Of a stretch of 64,000 bases of DNA, positions 35,895-47,693 are shown piece after piece. The notes beneath the pieces were generated by a model. That model made no database searches. It saw only the letters and a list, made by a program, of their open reading frames with translations, and was not told the DNA's origin. A program made the translations under genes and the position numbers. Within the stretch, counting starts at the first letter, position 1; the number at the start of each line of letters is the position of its first letter. Where the stretch lies: the NCBI GenBank assembly GCA_037976565.1, contig CP137672.1, positions 23,405,134 through 23,469,133 of the forward strand, in the 5' to 3' direction. Origin of the DNA: Mesocentrotus franciscanus. Lineage: Eukaryota > Echinodermata > Echinoidea > Camarodonta > Strongylocentrotidae.

Positions 35895-36770
35895 ATTTTT
35901 CTTATTTTCTTTTTTCTTTTTTAGGGGGTGGAATAACCACTCCCTATCCTTTTTCCAACCCTAATGTACATTGTATAGAAGGAACAAGATAAAGTGTCAG
36001 TGATTCCACAACTAGGTACAGGTATGCATTCACAAGACTGCTTTTGCTGCTGCTACCTCTGATATTTAATAATAATAATAGTAATAATAATGGTGGCTTC
36101 TTATATAGCGCACATGTCCGTCACGTTGTGACGCTCCTGGCGCTGCCCCGATTATTACCCTGGCTTTAGCAAGGCAGCCACTGCGGCGCTCTAGCATTTC
36201 AAGGAATTAATTCGTGCCAGGTACCCATTTACATCACCTGGGTTGAGTGTGGCAAATGTAGATCAATGTCTTGCCAAAGGACATTAGTGCCACGGCGGGC
36301 ATTAGTGGGTCACAATTTTCCTGAGTAGAATATAGAATAATCAGACTTGACCAAGATTTTTTTCTTTTCTTTTCTTTTTCATTTAGGGGGCTTACCACCT
36401 CCACTATTTATCCCCATCCAGTGTGAAAAATACTATTTTGTTCCTAGGAGCTCTGGTATGATTTGGTGTTGTATAGATTGCGATTTCCTCTCAGTGATAC
36501 ATTAGTATTTTTTACATTTTTAAATTTATTTACCAGAGCGCTTTTTCAGTTTACTAGAGCACTTTTGGAGTTTTTGAGGGCTATATTGCTCACCGCTGCA
36601 CCGCTGCACCGCTACTGCCAAATAGAAAGAACAAGGAAAACTGTCAGTGCTTCCACAACTAGGTTCAGGTGTGCCTTGGGAAGACTGCTGCTACTGCTAC
36701 CTCTGATCTTGATGGGTCAGTAGTGGGTCACATTTTTCCTGAGTAGAATAATAATAATCAGGTTTGACAC
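35895..36770 (+). repeat. Tandem segmental duplication (~2 x 430 bp) with copy-specific inserts
   Basis: Copy 1 (35895-36345) and copy 2 (36351-36770) share TTTTTCTTTT...TTTAGGGGG, a block with GTCAGTG-TTCCACAACTAGGT, GCTACCTCTGA and TAGTGGGTCAC...TTTTCCTGAGTAGAATA. Copy 1 alone holds a SINE-like insertion (36068-36304). Copy 2 alone holds ~190 bp (36427-36615) with GAGCGCTTTTTCAGTTTACT. Confidence 0.75.
36068..36304 (+). mobile_element. Dispersed SINE-like repeat inserted in duplication copy 1
   Basis: Starts at an AATAATAAT tract and runs TTATATAGCGCACATGTCCG, GACGCTCCTGGCGCTGCCC, GGTACCCATTTACATCACCT, then GGGTTGAGTGTGGCAAA and GGACATTAGTGCCACGGCGG. This layout is, to my recollection, a common dispersed repeat of marine invertebrates. 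The paralogous copy lacks it. Confidence 0.65.
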
Positions 36771-38084
36771 CAGGGAGTCCCCATGGATGACTAACACTCC
36801 ATAGTCTGCGCTCAAGACTGAGAGATGAATTTTGGTGATCTTTACAAAAAAATTTGTTTAAAGAAAAAACATTTTTTTCTGTAGAGAACACGCTAACTTT
36901 TTAGTAGAGGTATTCAAGTCTTATTTGAGTGGGGTCTACAAAAACAATGTATGTTTAAGAGGAACAGTATGTGATTTTCTGGAAGTAGGCCTTCCTGACT
37001 GTCCATAGCACTACATTTTTTTCATGTCAGTCTAATGTAACTGTACATTCAAATAACATATTTGATACTAAAGAAAATGGTAATAACCCTGAACCAAAAC
37101 CAATATGTAGGTATTATGGAACTTAAAAAACTACTACTTACCTTGAGGCAATGAGAACATTGCCTTATATTTTTCCAGGGAAAGAAAATACTGCTTATAT
37201 ACCTTGGGGCAAAGAGAATATTGGCTCATAATTTTACATTTCCAGAAATTCAAACAAACGATTCTTACCTTTTTTATTGGCATGGTTATGTTTTGGGACA
37301 ATTCAGCTGGTGGGTTTTTTGTGTCATCTATTTCAGCCCATTACAATAATAGCACACATGATTCCACCAACAATGTTATGATGGATAGCGTGAGCGCCGT
37401 ATGCTCCATAATGTAACTGCAGGTGAATTTGCCTTGAAACACGTCTTTGGCTTGAGAAGCAGCCATCGCATCGTCTTAATTCCTTCCAACTGTGAGCCGT
37501 AGAGTAATTCCTCTTATTGCCGGGTTCCTTTGCTCACAGGGAGGTCCTCTGCATTAAAGTGGATTAGTTGAACAGCTCTTAGCTAGGCCACTTGCATTAC
37601 ACTTGTACTTGGGCATACAGTTTCATGCAGGAGCTTGCATGTACCAAGCATCCAAGGGCAGGTTGTCGCTGTGAGTATACTTTAATGGTGTATTAAGCTA
37701 ATTTTTGAAAGTTGTTAGAATTCAGAGTTTCATGAAGGCCTACTACATGTGTAGATGTACATTTTTGTAAGTCATTTTTTCTGCATTTAGTTCAGCAAGA
37801 ATACCAGAATAAAATGACACTATTACAGGTGCATGTACAACCTACAGATAAATTTCCATGAACTGTACCCCTACATGTAGGCTGTACAATGTACATGCAC
37901 CTGACATTTTCATATGAATTTACAAATGTAAAAGCAGTAAAACCTCGCAAAAAAAGGAGTAAAATAGGGATCGTTTGTATGTTAGGATTCTAGGCAAAGC
38001 CTTTTTTTAAATGACCTAGGCAGTAATTTTGTATTGTTTGTAAATTGAAACTTAGTAGAACTAAAAGTTTATATTTGGATTTCA
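36771..38084. other. Gene-free stretch
   Basis: No supported gene. The 37380-37560 part is a little richer in GC but has no coherent exon. Confidence 0.5.
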
Positions 38085-38158
38085 TCTGTTTAAAGCCAGA
38101 AAGACATTACCTCTGTTTGAAAGTAGAGGAGTTAATGCCCTTCTGGCTCTCAACAGAC
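38085..38158 (+). repeat. Short hairpin repeat, copy 1
   Basis: CTGTTTAAAGCCAGAAAGAC folds back on GTTAATGCCCTTCTGGCTCT-CAACAGAC. The right arm is the best-preserved copy of the family consensus. Confidence 0.7.
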
Positions 38159-40154
38159 AATTTTATTCAAGTGGGTTTTTATGTTGCTAAGGCTTTCATC
38201 AATTTCATGTACATGCAAGAAGGCTATTTGTACACTTGTACATATATATACTGTATACATGGGTGTGTTTTGGCATTGACAAAATTGAAGAATTTTTTAA
38301 ATCTGGTCAGGAATGAGAATCAATTGAATCGATATATAATATGTTCTTTCAATATAAACCGGATGGCATCTTTATTTCACTTTAACCAGTGATGAAGCGT
38401 ACGTGTAATTTAGGAATCACTCATGAGTAGTTGAACGTTGAAAGCAAAGCTTTGAAATTCATGCATACGTATAGTGTGTGTGATATGGCTCCTCTGTTAT
38501 ACATCTGAACACCGGAGGCACTGCGAAACGTAGAGCCGTAGAGAGATCAATAATCGGTGCTCATTATGAAATATTCTACTACCTATGTGATTTATACTGG
38601 ATCAGTGTTCACTGCAAGATCAAATGCCTCTACCCGCTCATTAAGTATTGTCAAATCAAAATGTAGTAGTACATGTATAATATTAGTGCTGCTATTGTCA
38701 ATGTTTTGGTTGACCTACATAACAGCATATTACATAACAATATAATTATTCGGCTACGTATTATTAGCAGGGGTGTCACTAGAAGGGTATCTGGGGATGT
38801 GACACCCCCATTCAAAATTATCAGACAAGTGAGACAACCATGCAATCATGAATTGTCAGAGCCTTTTCAGCAAATCTTCAGAACTAGTCACCCTTATTTA
38901 TTGTCAACAATTTTGTGAATTTTGCCTGACATGATATCCATTATAAACAGGGTTCTATAAACACTAATACGCATGAGTGTAAAACACAGTTGGTACAATT
39001 TAAAGAATTTCCCTTCCCCGTATCAGTATCTAGTCCCTCTAACACAGTTTGGCATGACCATACAATACATTAGCCATAGTTAATCAAGTGTTTAATGTAT
39101 TCAAATTTTTGTTTGCGATTTGGCCTGCTAATCCTCTTTGTTTTTTTGGCGAGATTTGAGCTCAGAGGTGTTGTACCTCCTTTTCAATGTAATCTGATTA
39201 AATGCAATAAAACCCCTCTTCTGTATGGAGATCAGCTTGGGAAGGCCATGAATACAATAGAAAGAACAAATGCAAGATTATCATCAATACTACAATACAA
39301 TGTAGAAATCCGTGGTCAGACCTATATTTAGATCTGTCCAATTGTAATACTGTACTATTTTTCAGCATGATGTGAATTTGAGCTTTGAACGATCCCTACA
39401 CTCTCTACTTGTACATACATGTGTAAGTAAGGAAAATGAGACATATTATTATTATAATGCTGATAATGAGATATTACAAGTACATGTACATCTACACTGT
39501 TCCTTTCGTAATTTTATGCATGCTGCTACCAAATTTCAGTTGTTTACTGCGGGTGATTAAATGTAACAATGTGTTTTGTTTTTCTATGACTTTTTTTTCC
39601 TTTAATTCTTATGGTATTAGCAACACTGAGAAACAGTGATCTTTATGCATTTTAGTTATTCTTTATGAAACAAAAAGCATTTAATTGAATTCATTTTTAC
39701 CATTGAACCTATTTCGATCATTCTAGAACAAAAATACCCCTTGCTCTTTTGCATCTTTCTCATGGTCATGTACAGAAACACTTTCAGAATTTCTTCATAT
39801 TTCATGACACATATTTCATAAAAAGGGAAATCTAAATAAATGTTCATGTAGCTTCACCCACAAGATTGTAATTTGATACAGTTGTAACTGATTAAGTAAA
39901 TACTGCTAATCACCGGATGCAATCTTTGTTGGTGATTCAGAATAGTAAATATTGCTAATACATGTATTATATTGATTTGCTTGCAACACATGACACATGC
40001 ACTTAAGCAAACAGGCAAACATTGCTCAGCTCAGCTGTAGTCACATGTGAGAGATGATGCGAACTATATCATTCACTTTCACTTTTGCTTTCAAACAGTA
40101 ATTTAATGACTTTCAACTTTCAAAGTGACATGCATGTAATATAGTTAATGATAA
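38159..40154. other. Gene-free stretch
   Basis: 2 kb. A small palindrome GGGTGTCAC...GTGACACCCC lies at ~38770-38810; otherwise nothing supported. Confidence 0.5.
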
Positions 40155-40158
40155 TTAA

Positions 40159-40542
40159 AGATAAAGTTGAGTTCTGGTCATACGATTGCATTGTGAAAGA
40201 AACAGTGTGGAATCGATCAGAAAAGGTTGATCATCTAGCATATCAGTATTGGTGTGTACTGCTAGGTTCTGGAATCATCAAAATGATAAGAAATTTGGCC
40301 CAGTCTTGGTAAAGTTACAAGCACTGTACACAGAAAGATGTATATGGGACTACACTAACATGTTGCATAAAAATCCGTCCCGATTTGTATGCTGTTACAT
40401 GCCATATTTAGAATATTAAGGCATTTGAAGAGCCATGCTTTTCAGGGAACATTTTTAAACTGATGTTCTTCCACACTTGCATAATAACAATGATAACGCT
40501 CACAAATTATTTTTCACCTCATCCCAGAACTCAAACTTCTCT
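40159..40542 (+). mobile_element. TTAA-flanked MITE, family D, copy 1
   Basis: 384 bp with TIRs AGATAAAGTTGAGTTCTGG and AGAGAAGTTTGAGTTCTGG (the latter on the other strand). TTAA at 40155-40158 and 40543-40546. Very similar along its whole length to 61992-62378, so a recently active family. Confidence 0.85.
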
Positions 40543-40857
40543 TTAAGTGTAAGCGTGATCATAAAGACTTTTCAAAAGATTGAAGGCAATTCAATGTCAC
40601 TAGCCTTGTCCATGATTTTGTAACGTGCTAACATTACAGTGACATATTCTGTAATTCAACTTGATATCTAAAGGCTATACAATAGGGTATTGAAAGAAAG
40701 TGCCCCCAACGTTGATTTCTTGAAAGTCTTTATGATCGTGTTAGTAATACGATTGTAATGCCCCTAGCTTTCTCTGTTGGCTGTGAGAGACTGTGTTTTC
40801 TTTTTGAATTATCACATTTATGATTGCATGTGTAGAGTATTCATATCTAAGATTTTC

Positions 40858-40932
40858 TATCTGTTGAGAGCCAGAAGAGCATTGATTCATATCATACACA
40901 GCGTTAATGCCCTTCTGGCTTTCAGCTGACAA
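40858..40932 (+). repeat. Short hairpin repeat, copy 2
   Basis: CTGTTGAGAGCCAGAAGAGC pairs with GCCCTTCTGGCTTTCAGCTG-ACAA across a loop of ~25 nt. Confidence 0.75.
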
Positions 40933-41661
40933 ATTCTTCAGTATCTCTTCTTTCTAGAGGGTACAAGATCCAAGTAATAACAGAGGAACAATATCTTCCT
41001 GGGTAACAACTGTGTTCCATAAAATGCCCCAACATACTGGTATTCAAAAGGGTGATGGGACATTATCAAGATGTCTTTAATTTTGAAACAGTAGAATTTA
41101 TGACAATATGAAAAACCTTTAAAGTTCTGCAAGTTCTGTGATGATACGATTACTCTAGCCATAAAGGAAAGGTCCTCAGTGTGTGAAAACAGATGTCATA
41201 ATGATTAGCAGCTTAGTGATAAATGTTCCCTCAGATAAAGTTAATCAAATTTAAAAGGTCTTACCTCAGATCTGTCCTCACTTCTCTGTACACCGTTCTC
41301 AGATGATAAATGACTGTTTTCAAATACTTTAGGGATAATTGACGATGAAGAAAGAAAAATTTCACTTCAGTACCTTTTCTAGGTATGAATATAAAGGTCT
41401 CTTATCTTATGTCCCATTGATATATTTTTGGCACAATAAATGTAGTAACAGTTTGTATCGGCAACCTTTTAAAATTTTACTACAAACCGTATTTTTAACT
41501 GATTACTGTAGTAGTATGGAACATATCCCTTTTGAAAGGATTTAACTCCTTCTATAGAAGTTTTGATTCTTTTTCTGAGTTATAAGTTCTCAATGTTTGT
41601 GGTATGCATGGAATGTGTGCAATCATTGAAGGTCTTTTTGGAAGTCGTTTAAGTACTAGTA
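40933..41661. other. Gene-free stretch
   Basis: No supported feature. Confidence 0.5.
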
Positions 41662-42074
41662 GGGTGCTTTCAAGCGATTTTTGAGCTAGAATCACAAACA
41701 TGAATCACAAATCAAAACGCCGTTAAAAAACACGGTTACTGCGGGAGATCATACAGGGATTTTCCATCAACGCTGATTCTCGCTTATTTCAAGCCCACCC
41801 AGAAAGAATATATATACATGTAGATAGCAATAATATATATAATAGATAACAACGTCATAGAATCATGATTGAGATCTCGGTTGCGTTCAAGCGATTTTTA
41901 GCGCCCGTTACAAAATGCATCTTTTTCAGGGTTTCATGTTTGTGTTTTGAAACACGTTAATTTTTACGACTGACGTAAAAATCACTTGAAATCGCTTGAA
42001 CGCAACCGTGTTTTAAACTAAACATCTTTGAAAACCTTGTTTCTAGGGTGAAAAAGTGTCGCTTGAACGCACCC
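41662..42074. mobile_element. Nested foldback elements with GGTGCGTTCAAGCGA ends
   Basis: Outer ends GGGTGCTTTCAAGCGATTTT and (inverted) GGGTGCGTTCAAGCGACACT enclose an inner pair, CGGTTGCGTTCAAGCGATTT at 41878 and its reverse complement ending at 42008. The inner unit is ~131 bp and almost a pure stem at its ends. Both belong to one terminal-repeat family. Confidence 0.75.
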
Positions 42075-42498
42075 GTAGATAGCTACATTTTACTGGTGAC
42101 TGGCTATATCATCCTCTTTTGAGACTTGATCTATATTTTGTCTCCCTTTGTTGTTTTTTCTGTCCGATACTCTCATTATTTATTTTTTCTATCTTGTTAG
42201 GCCATGTACGGTATTTGAACGGTATTTGAACCTCCCCTTATTTTCATTTCATTTTTATTTCCTCACCTCTCATCATTGCGCTTTCTCTTTTTCTCTCACA
42301 GTATCCTAGTGTAAAATAGGAATTATTTTTTGGGGAGAGATCTTTTGAATTTTCAAGCTAAGAAGTGAAATTTCTTTGCCATAAATTTTCTGTCTTAAAA
42401 AACCCCAGCAAAACTCGGACCTCTTATTAGGTTTTCTAGAGTACTGGAAGAGCATTTGTGAGGTCACAGCTCCTGTTAATTTTTTCTCTGCCATCATT

Positions 42499-42728
42499 AT
42501 TTCTCTCTCTCTCTTTTTCCCTCTTTCTCTCTCCCTTTTTCTCACTATCTCTCTCTCTCTCTCACTATCTCTCTCTCTGTCTCTCTCCCTCCCTCTATTC
42601 CCATATATCTCTCTCTCCCTCTTCATCTTTCATCCTCTCTCTCCCATTTTCTCCCCTCTTCCCTCTCTCTCTTCCTCTTTGTCTCCCCCTTCTCTCTCTT
42701 TCTCTTTCTCTTTCTTGTTCTCTCTCTA
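42499..42728 (+). repeat. Long CT-rich tract
   Basis: About 230 bp of CTCT, CCCT and TTTCTC. The Ser/Leu-rich and Arg/Glu-rich frames on the two strands are artefacts of it. Confidence 0.95.
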
Positions 42729-43948
42729 GTCACTCTCCATCTGTTAATCTTTATTTACATGGCTGCCTGCTGATTAAACTACATCTCTGCAGAACATTTA
42801 GGAATCTGCCTAAATTAAGACATCTCCTGGGGAATTAGTTAACCTTTCTGTATAGCCTGAACCTCAGGATGTGAGTGTCTGCGTGTAGTTAACAGGTGAA
42901 ACGAGGGGTTCTGTCAAATGTTATGGCAGAGATTGCACGAGACAGGCGTGAAATCAACGTCATTAGCTATCATAATACTAGCCGATTACAAATTTTATTC
43001 TGAGAGTCTCTAAGAGTCATGTGTTATGACTTTAAGATGTGAATAGTTCAGAATGTGCACTTTATCCATTTTGTGCTTCTGATTTTCATGCACAATTCTG
43101 TGTGTCTGTGAACCAGGAAACAGGCTAGTGCCGGAGCGTTGTCTCAGCTTCCTTAAAAAAAAAAATCAATATTTCTATGGCTGTGCAGAAATGTTTCCTC
43201 TTTCATAACCATATTCCCTTCTGTACCACCAAATATTAGAACAATTACTATAAATTCACAATAGGAAATTAACATCCAAAGTACATGCACTTAGATTATA
43301 TTTCTGTTTTAGGAATAAAAACATAGCTATTCTCTAAATGCATTTGTTCAAGTCTCATGCTCATAGGCAGGAAATGCTGCCAATGGCACAAAGGGAATGA
43401 ATTTACAATAAAGAGTATATAGTTAGGGTGCTAAATGTGAGCAAAATAGATACAATGTATTGCCAAAGTGCATCATGATAAACATGTTTGTTATGTTCAT
43501 TCAGAGAGTGTTTGGAGACCATCGAATCTTCAAGATAGAATTGAAACCAGATTAGAAAACCTTACTCCTTTGGGGAGGGTTCATAATGAAAGAGCTTTTT
43601 CCCTTCAGACTTGGATAATCCTACTCCACCCTTTTTATTGGTTCATATCATTACAATAAGATTATTGTTCATTTATTGAGATAATTGATTGCATCCTAGG
43701 GAGTCTTCAGCTTTAAGATGAATCTGTCTATTTCTGTCATGTTTCCTGCCACATGGTCGCATTCCACAAGGTTTATATTTTCCAATATCAAAGTAAGACA
43801 CTTCCCTATTTACAAGAAAATCAGATATTGCATCCCCCCACATTAGTTGAAAAGTATATTAATAGGAGCTTTACATCCTGCAACGAGCAATATTTAGATA
43901 TCAAACTATTGAAATAATGTTAGAATGAAATTGATTCCACAGACTAAA
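42729..43948. other. Gene-free stretch
   Basis: No supported exon or element. Confidence 0.5.
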
Positions 43949-44077
43949 ATAGGCCATTTTCTTAATGTAATAAAAGTTAATGCACAAATCTTTGTTGAAA
44001 AGTGCCAATAATTTGTAACATGGCACTTAACAAAGATTTATGCATGAAATTTGATTACATTACGAAAATGGCCTAGA
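43949..44077. repeat. Long hairpin (~58-bp arms, ~15-nt loop)
   Basis: AATAGGCCATTTTCTTAATG...CTTTGTTGAAAAGTGCCA pairs with TGGCACTTAACAAAG...CATTACGAAAATGGCCTAG-ATT. Arms are ~80-85% complementary by eye. Probably a minimal foldback MITE; a transcribed hairpin RNA is the other option. Confidence 0.8.
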
Positions 44078-44410
44078 TTACTTTATTATTTGCACCATTC
44101 CCCCTTTCTTACAAGTATGATTGTGAGAAATTTGCCTTCCACATTTGTCCAACTCTTTGTTTAGTGATAGATGTTCTTGAAAATTATCTACTCGGTCCTT
44201 TACTCCAAGGCAATACCCCAATGTTATTGGAACACTCTTGAAATTACTTGGTTACTTCTCAGATTGAAGAAATGAGATGAAGATTGACACCCTGAAATTC
44301 TATTCCTAGAGATAAAATGACCACGCACCGCTGAACTTGCTGGAGGACATTCATACTTTGGGATGACTAACATTCATGCTGAGGAATGTTGTATCATCTA
44401 CATTGTATCG

Positions 44411-44481
44411 TCTGTTTGGAGCCAGAAGGGCGTTCACTCATTGACTTTATCACAGAGTTAATGCCCGTTTGGCTACAAACA
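44411..44481 (+). repeat. Short hairpin repeat, copy 3
   Basis: TCTGTTTGGAGCCAGAAGGG-CGTT pairs with GAGTTAATGCCCGTTTGGCT-ACAAACA. The open frame across it is incidental. Confidence 0.75.
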
Positions 44482-45209
44482 CAAGAGATGTACCCAAGAG
44501 TCTTACAAGGGTTAGGTTGGCTAAGTGTGTGGTACCTGAATAGAAGGGACTCAATTTCACTATTAAAGAAATTGCTCTCCCTTGCAGCTTGTGACTATCC
44601 TCCATTACAAATTGTATGTTTTTTCCCCTACAGAGCTTATCAAAATGACAGGCTCCCAATGTGAATTGCAACTTTTTAATAAGAATTATATTTTTACCCT
44701 TGGGATCCGGAGTCTTGCCCCATTTTGTTTCCCTGCTCTGGATACGAATCAGGCATTAAGAATTGGTATGGGGGTTGAGGAATTGCAAAGAGATACACAC
44801 GTGGGTGAAACACTAGGAGTTTGGTAGTTTGCTGTAATTCTGCCAGGAATATGTGGGACAGTGTTTCCAAATCTCTTTTTAGTTTTGTGAATTGAAAGTG
44901 ATTGCAGTTCCATAATGTAATATGGAGGTAATTTCATCTCAAAGTTCATATTCAACTTTTTTGTCTTATACTGTTTTAGGTGTGTAGATGATATGAGTGC
45001 ATGCATTCTACATTTTCATTTGTTTAAACTCTATTTTCTTCTGCTGTACTCTTGTTGTTATTAATATTTGCTATTTTGGTGGGAATACACATGTTTTGGG
45101 AAAGCTGTATGCTTGTTTTCAGACTATTTTTGGATAGACATCAAGAATTTTGATAGATTGTGAAATTCCTTGTATTTATGGATTTGCTATCTTATTTTCT
45201 CTTTTGCAG
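44482..45209. other. Upstream intron of cytospin
   Basis: Sequence left of the acceptor at 45208-45209. It must be intronic if the 5' UTR begins further upstream. No N-terminal cytospin exon recognised here. Confidence 0.5.
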
Positions 45210-45333
45210 GACATCTGAAGTAGACCTGCATAGCAGATGTTAGAGATGCAGCTATAGCTTGAGAAAAGACTTGACAAGAGTCTTCCATCAAAGGCCTTTA
45301 CATCCTGCAGAGGAATTCTTAAGATTGGCTTCG
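45210..45333 (+). promoter_or_regulatory. SPECC1L: Cytospin 5' UTR part of exon, with a short uORF
   Basis: Acceptor TTTTCTCTTTTGCAG at 45208-45209. In-frame stop TAG at 45241-45243 separates the UTR from the main frame. A six-codon upstream ORF (45237-45257, ATG...TAG) precedes the main ATG. A second acceptor-like TTACATCCTGCAG at 45310 would let a longer N-terminal isoform enter the frame after the stop. Confidence 0.5.
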
Positions 45334-47693
45334 ATGCAGAATACGTCATCCACCATGACTCAGGCACCGTTGAAGAACGATGCCAACCAGCAGGGCTGGA
45401 ATGAGATCCAGGAGCTACTCCAGCAGACCCAGCAGGAGAACCACTTCATGAGGCAACAGATGGAGATCCTTCGCCATGAGAACCGTGTCCTCAAAGACCG
45501 CATGAAGACCATTGATTCAGACACACAGGTCTCCAAGACGGACAGTGAGAAGGCCATTCTCCTGGGGCTGGAAGGAAACTCTGGTCTGGAGGAGCGTGTA
45601 CAAGGTGGCGCAGCAGAAGGTGTGGAGGAATCTTCACAAAGGGATTCGTCGTACATAATAGCTGATCACACCGGAGAGCTAGTCCTACCTGGCTTTCCAT
45701 CATCTTCATCAGATGGGTCGGTGGTTCTTCCGGATGAGCCGTCAAACATGTCCGATGGCAATTGGGATATTCTGAGCAGCGATGGGGAAGGATCGATGGC
45801 AAACCTGCATGACAGGATCCTTCAGATGGAGGAAAATCATTACACTGTCAATGAGGAGTTGCAAGCAACTCTTCAAGAACTCAAAGACCTTCAGGATCAG
45901 GTGACAGACCTCACCTTAGACACAGATAAACTCAGTGAGGAGAAGTCAATGATCATTGAAGCCCTGTACAGACAAATGTCCAAAACAGAGAAAATGAATA
46001 TGGTTGTACAGCATTTCAAAGGTATATGTGATGAGCACAAAATAGAATATGATTTAGAGGAATTAAATGACTCTTCTCCAAGAACTGCTGTGTCAGACCA
46101 GGCTTCAGGGATGGCCAGAAGTAAAGAAGAGCAGGAGAAGCTGACTGTTCTTTTAAAGGAACACAATAGTGAGATTCAGTCAGAAGTCGATAAGCTCAAG
46201 TACCAACTCCTGGAAATGGAGAGCATGCTTAGAGGTGCTCTCGCTGCAAGGAAATCTCTAGAACAAGAGATAACTGTTTTTAAGGGCAAGTTGTCCAGTT
46301 TGGAAGTTGAGCGGGAGAAGGGTGAAACCCTTTTAAGGGCTGAAAAGGACAAAATAAATCAGCTGTTTCGGTACTCAGACCCTAAGGGTACCTTGAACCT
46401 TCCCCAGTTGTTGGAAGATGGAAGACTGAAAACGGACACAGCAGAATCTAGGTGTGAGGAGCTTGCACGTGCCTTGGAAGAAAGCAATAACCATGCAGAG
46501 AAACTCCAGGAAGAGTTGGAGAGGATAGAGGATGAGTTTGAATCCAGTAAGAATCAGTTTGAAGAACAGGTTGAAAGGTATCAGGTCATGATTCGCGAGC
46601 TGGACACTGAGAAAGCAGAACTGGAAACGGAATTGATTAATCTCAAGGAAACAGTGATAGAGTTGGAGGAGACTGTGGAGCGGCAAGAATACGATAAGCA
46701 ACAGCACCTAAGCACTATTGCTGACCTTAACCAGGCAGTGCAGACCCTGCGAGAAGAGAAGCAAAATATGGGTAGGGATCTGATTGACCTAAAGCGTACA
46801 AGTGCTCGCGATTCAGAAGAATGGGTGCAATTCCAGCGGGATCTGCAGAAGGCTGTGGTGATTGCTAACGATTATCGCAACGAAGCTCAGAACGAGGTCA
46901 AAATGCTAGAGAAGGACAAAGGGGAGCTTCATGATCAGATCAAAAGCCTGTCCGCTGAAGTGGAGAGATTGCGTAAGATTGAAAGGACGCTTAAACCCCC
47001 TACCCCGACTTCTCCAGCTCCTCCCCGCAGCACTCCTACAGAGAATGAGATCCGCCAGAGGATGCAGGCCATCATGAAATCCTCAGAGAAGGATATTGTC
47101 CGTGGTAGCACTTCTCGTAAAACACTCAGTAATGGGAAAGTCTCGGTGAAGAATATCATCAAGAGCCTCGAAAACAATGCTGGTGCAGATGCACCTAAGG
47201 CTCCTACGAGCCCTACAGGTACCTCCCCTGTCTCCATGAACTTCTCCAACAACACCAGGCCTCCAATGGAGAGGAGGAACACCACCATAGCAATAACCAA
47301 GAGTATGAACTCTAAACCTTTATACACCAGAAGAGCTACCACAACTATCATCACTACCCAAGACGCTCAAAAGCTGTCAATGTCTGGCTCCAATCGGTCA
47401 ATCGATGACAGCATGATTGGTCGCTCCAGGTCCCAACCGTCAAATCGCACTGAAGCACGGCAGATGATTGGAGATGCCCTTACCAGGAGTAGAGACTTCT
47501 CAACCAGACGCTCTACACCCATCAGCAGAGATACCAGTGAGTCACCAACCTCAAGAAGGGCTAAATCTCTATGCAACGAACCCATCTCGTCAGGGCGCAG
47601 GTCATCGTCGTCATCATCATTGAGGGACTCCTGTGATTCACCCACACCTAGAGACTCAGTAGGAAACCAGTCACCAACTGCCAGGAAGACAAC
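45334..47693 (+). CDS. SPECC1L: Cytospin coding exon 1 (large coiled-coil exon)
   Basis: First in-frame ATG after the upstream stop; 786 codons plus 2 nt. The donor AC|GTAGGT lies just before an in-frame TAG at 47695, so unspliced reading stops at once. Antisense frames across this exon are shadows. Confidence 0.9.

Noticed and set aside
43468..43659. Possible upstream coding exon of cytospin
   Set aside because: Does not resemble the conserved N-terminal cytospin region and lacks a good donor in phase.
44386..44664. 92-aa plus-strand frame upstream of cytospin
   Set aside because: Covers one of the short hairpin repeats; no protein features.
45360..47645. Several long antisense frames opposite the large cytospin exon
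   Set aside because: Shadows of the plus-strand coding frame; no family match and no splice support.
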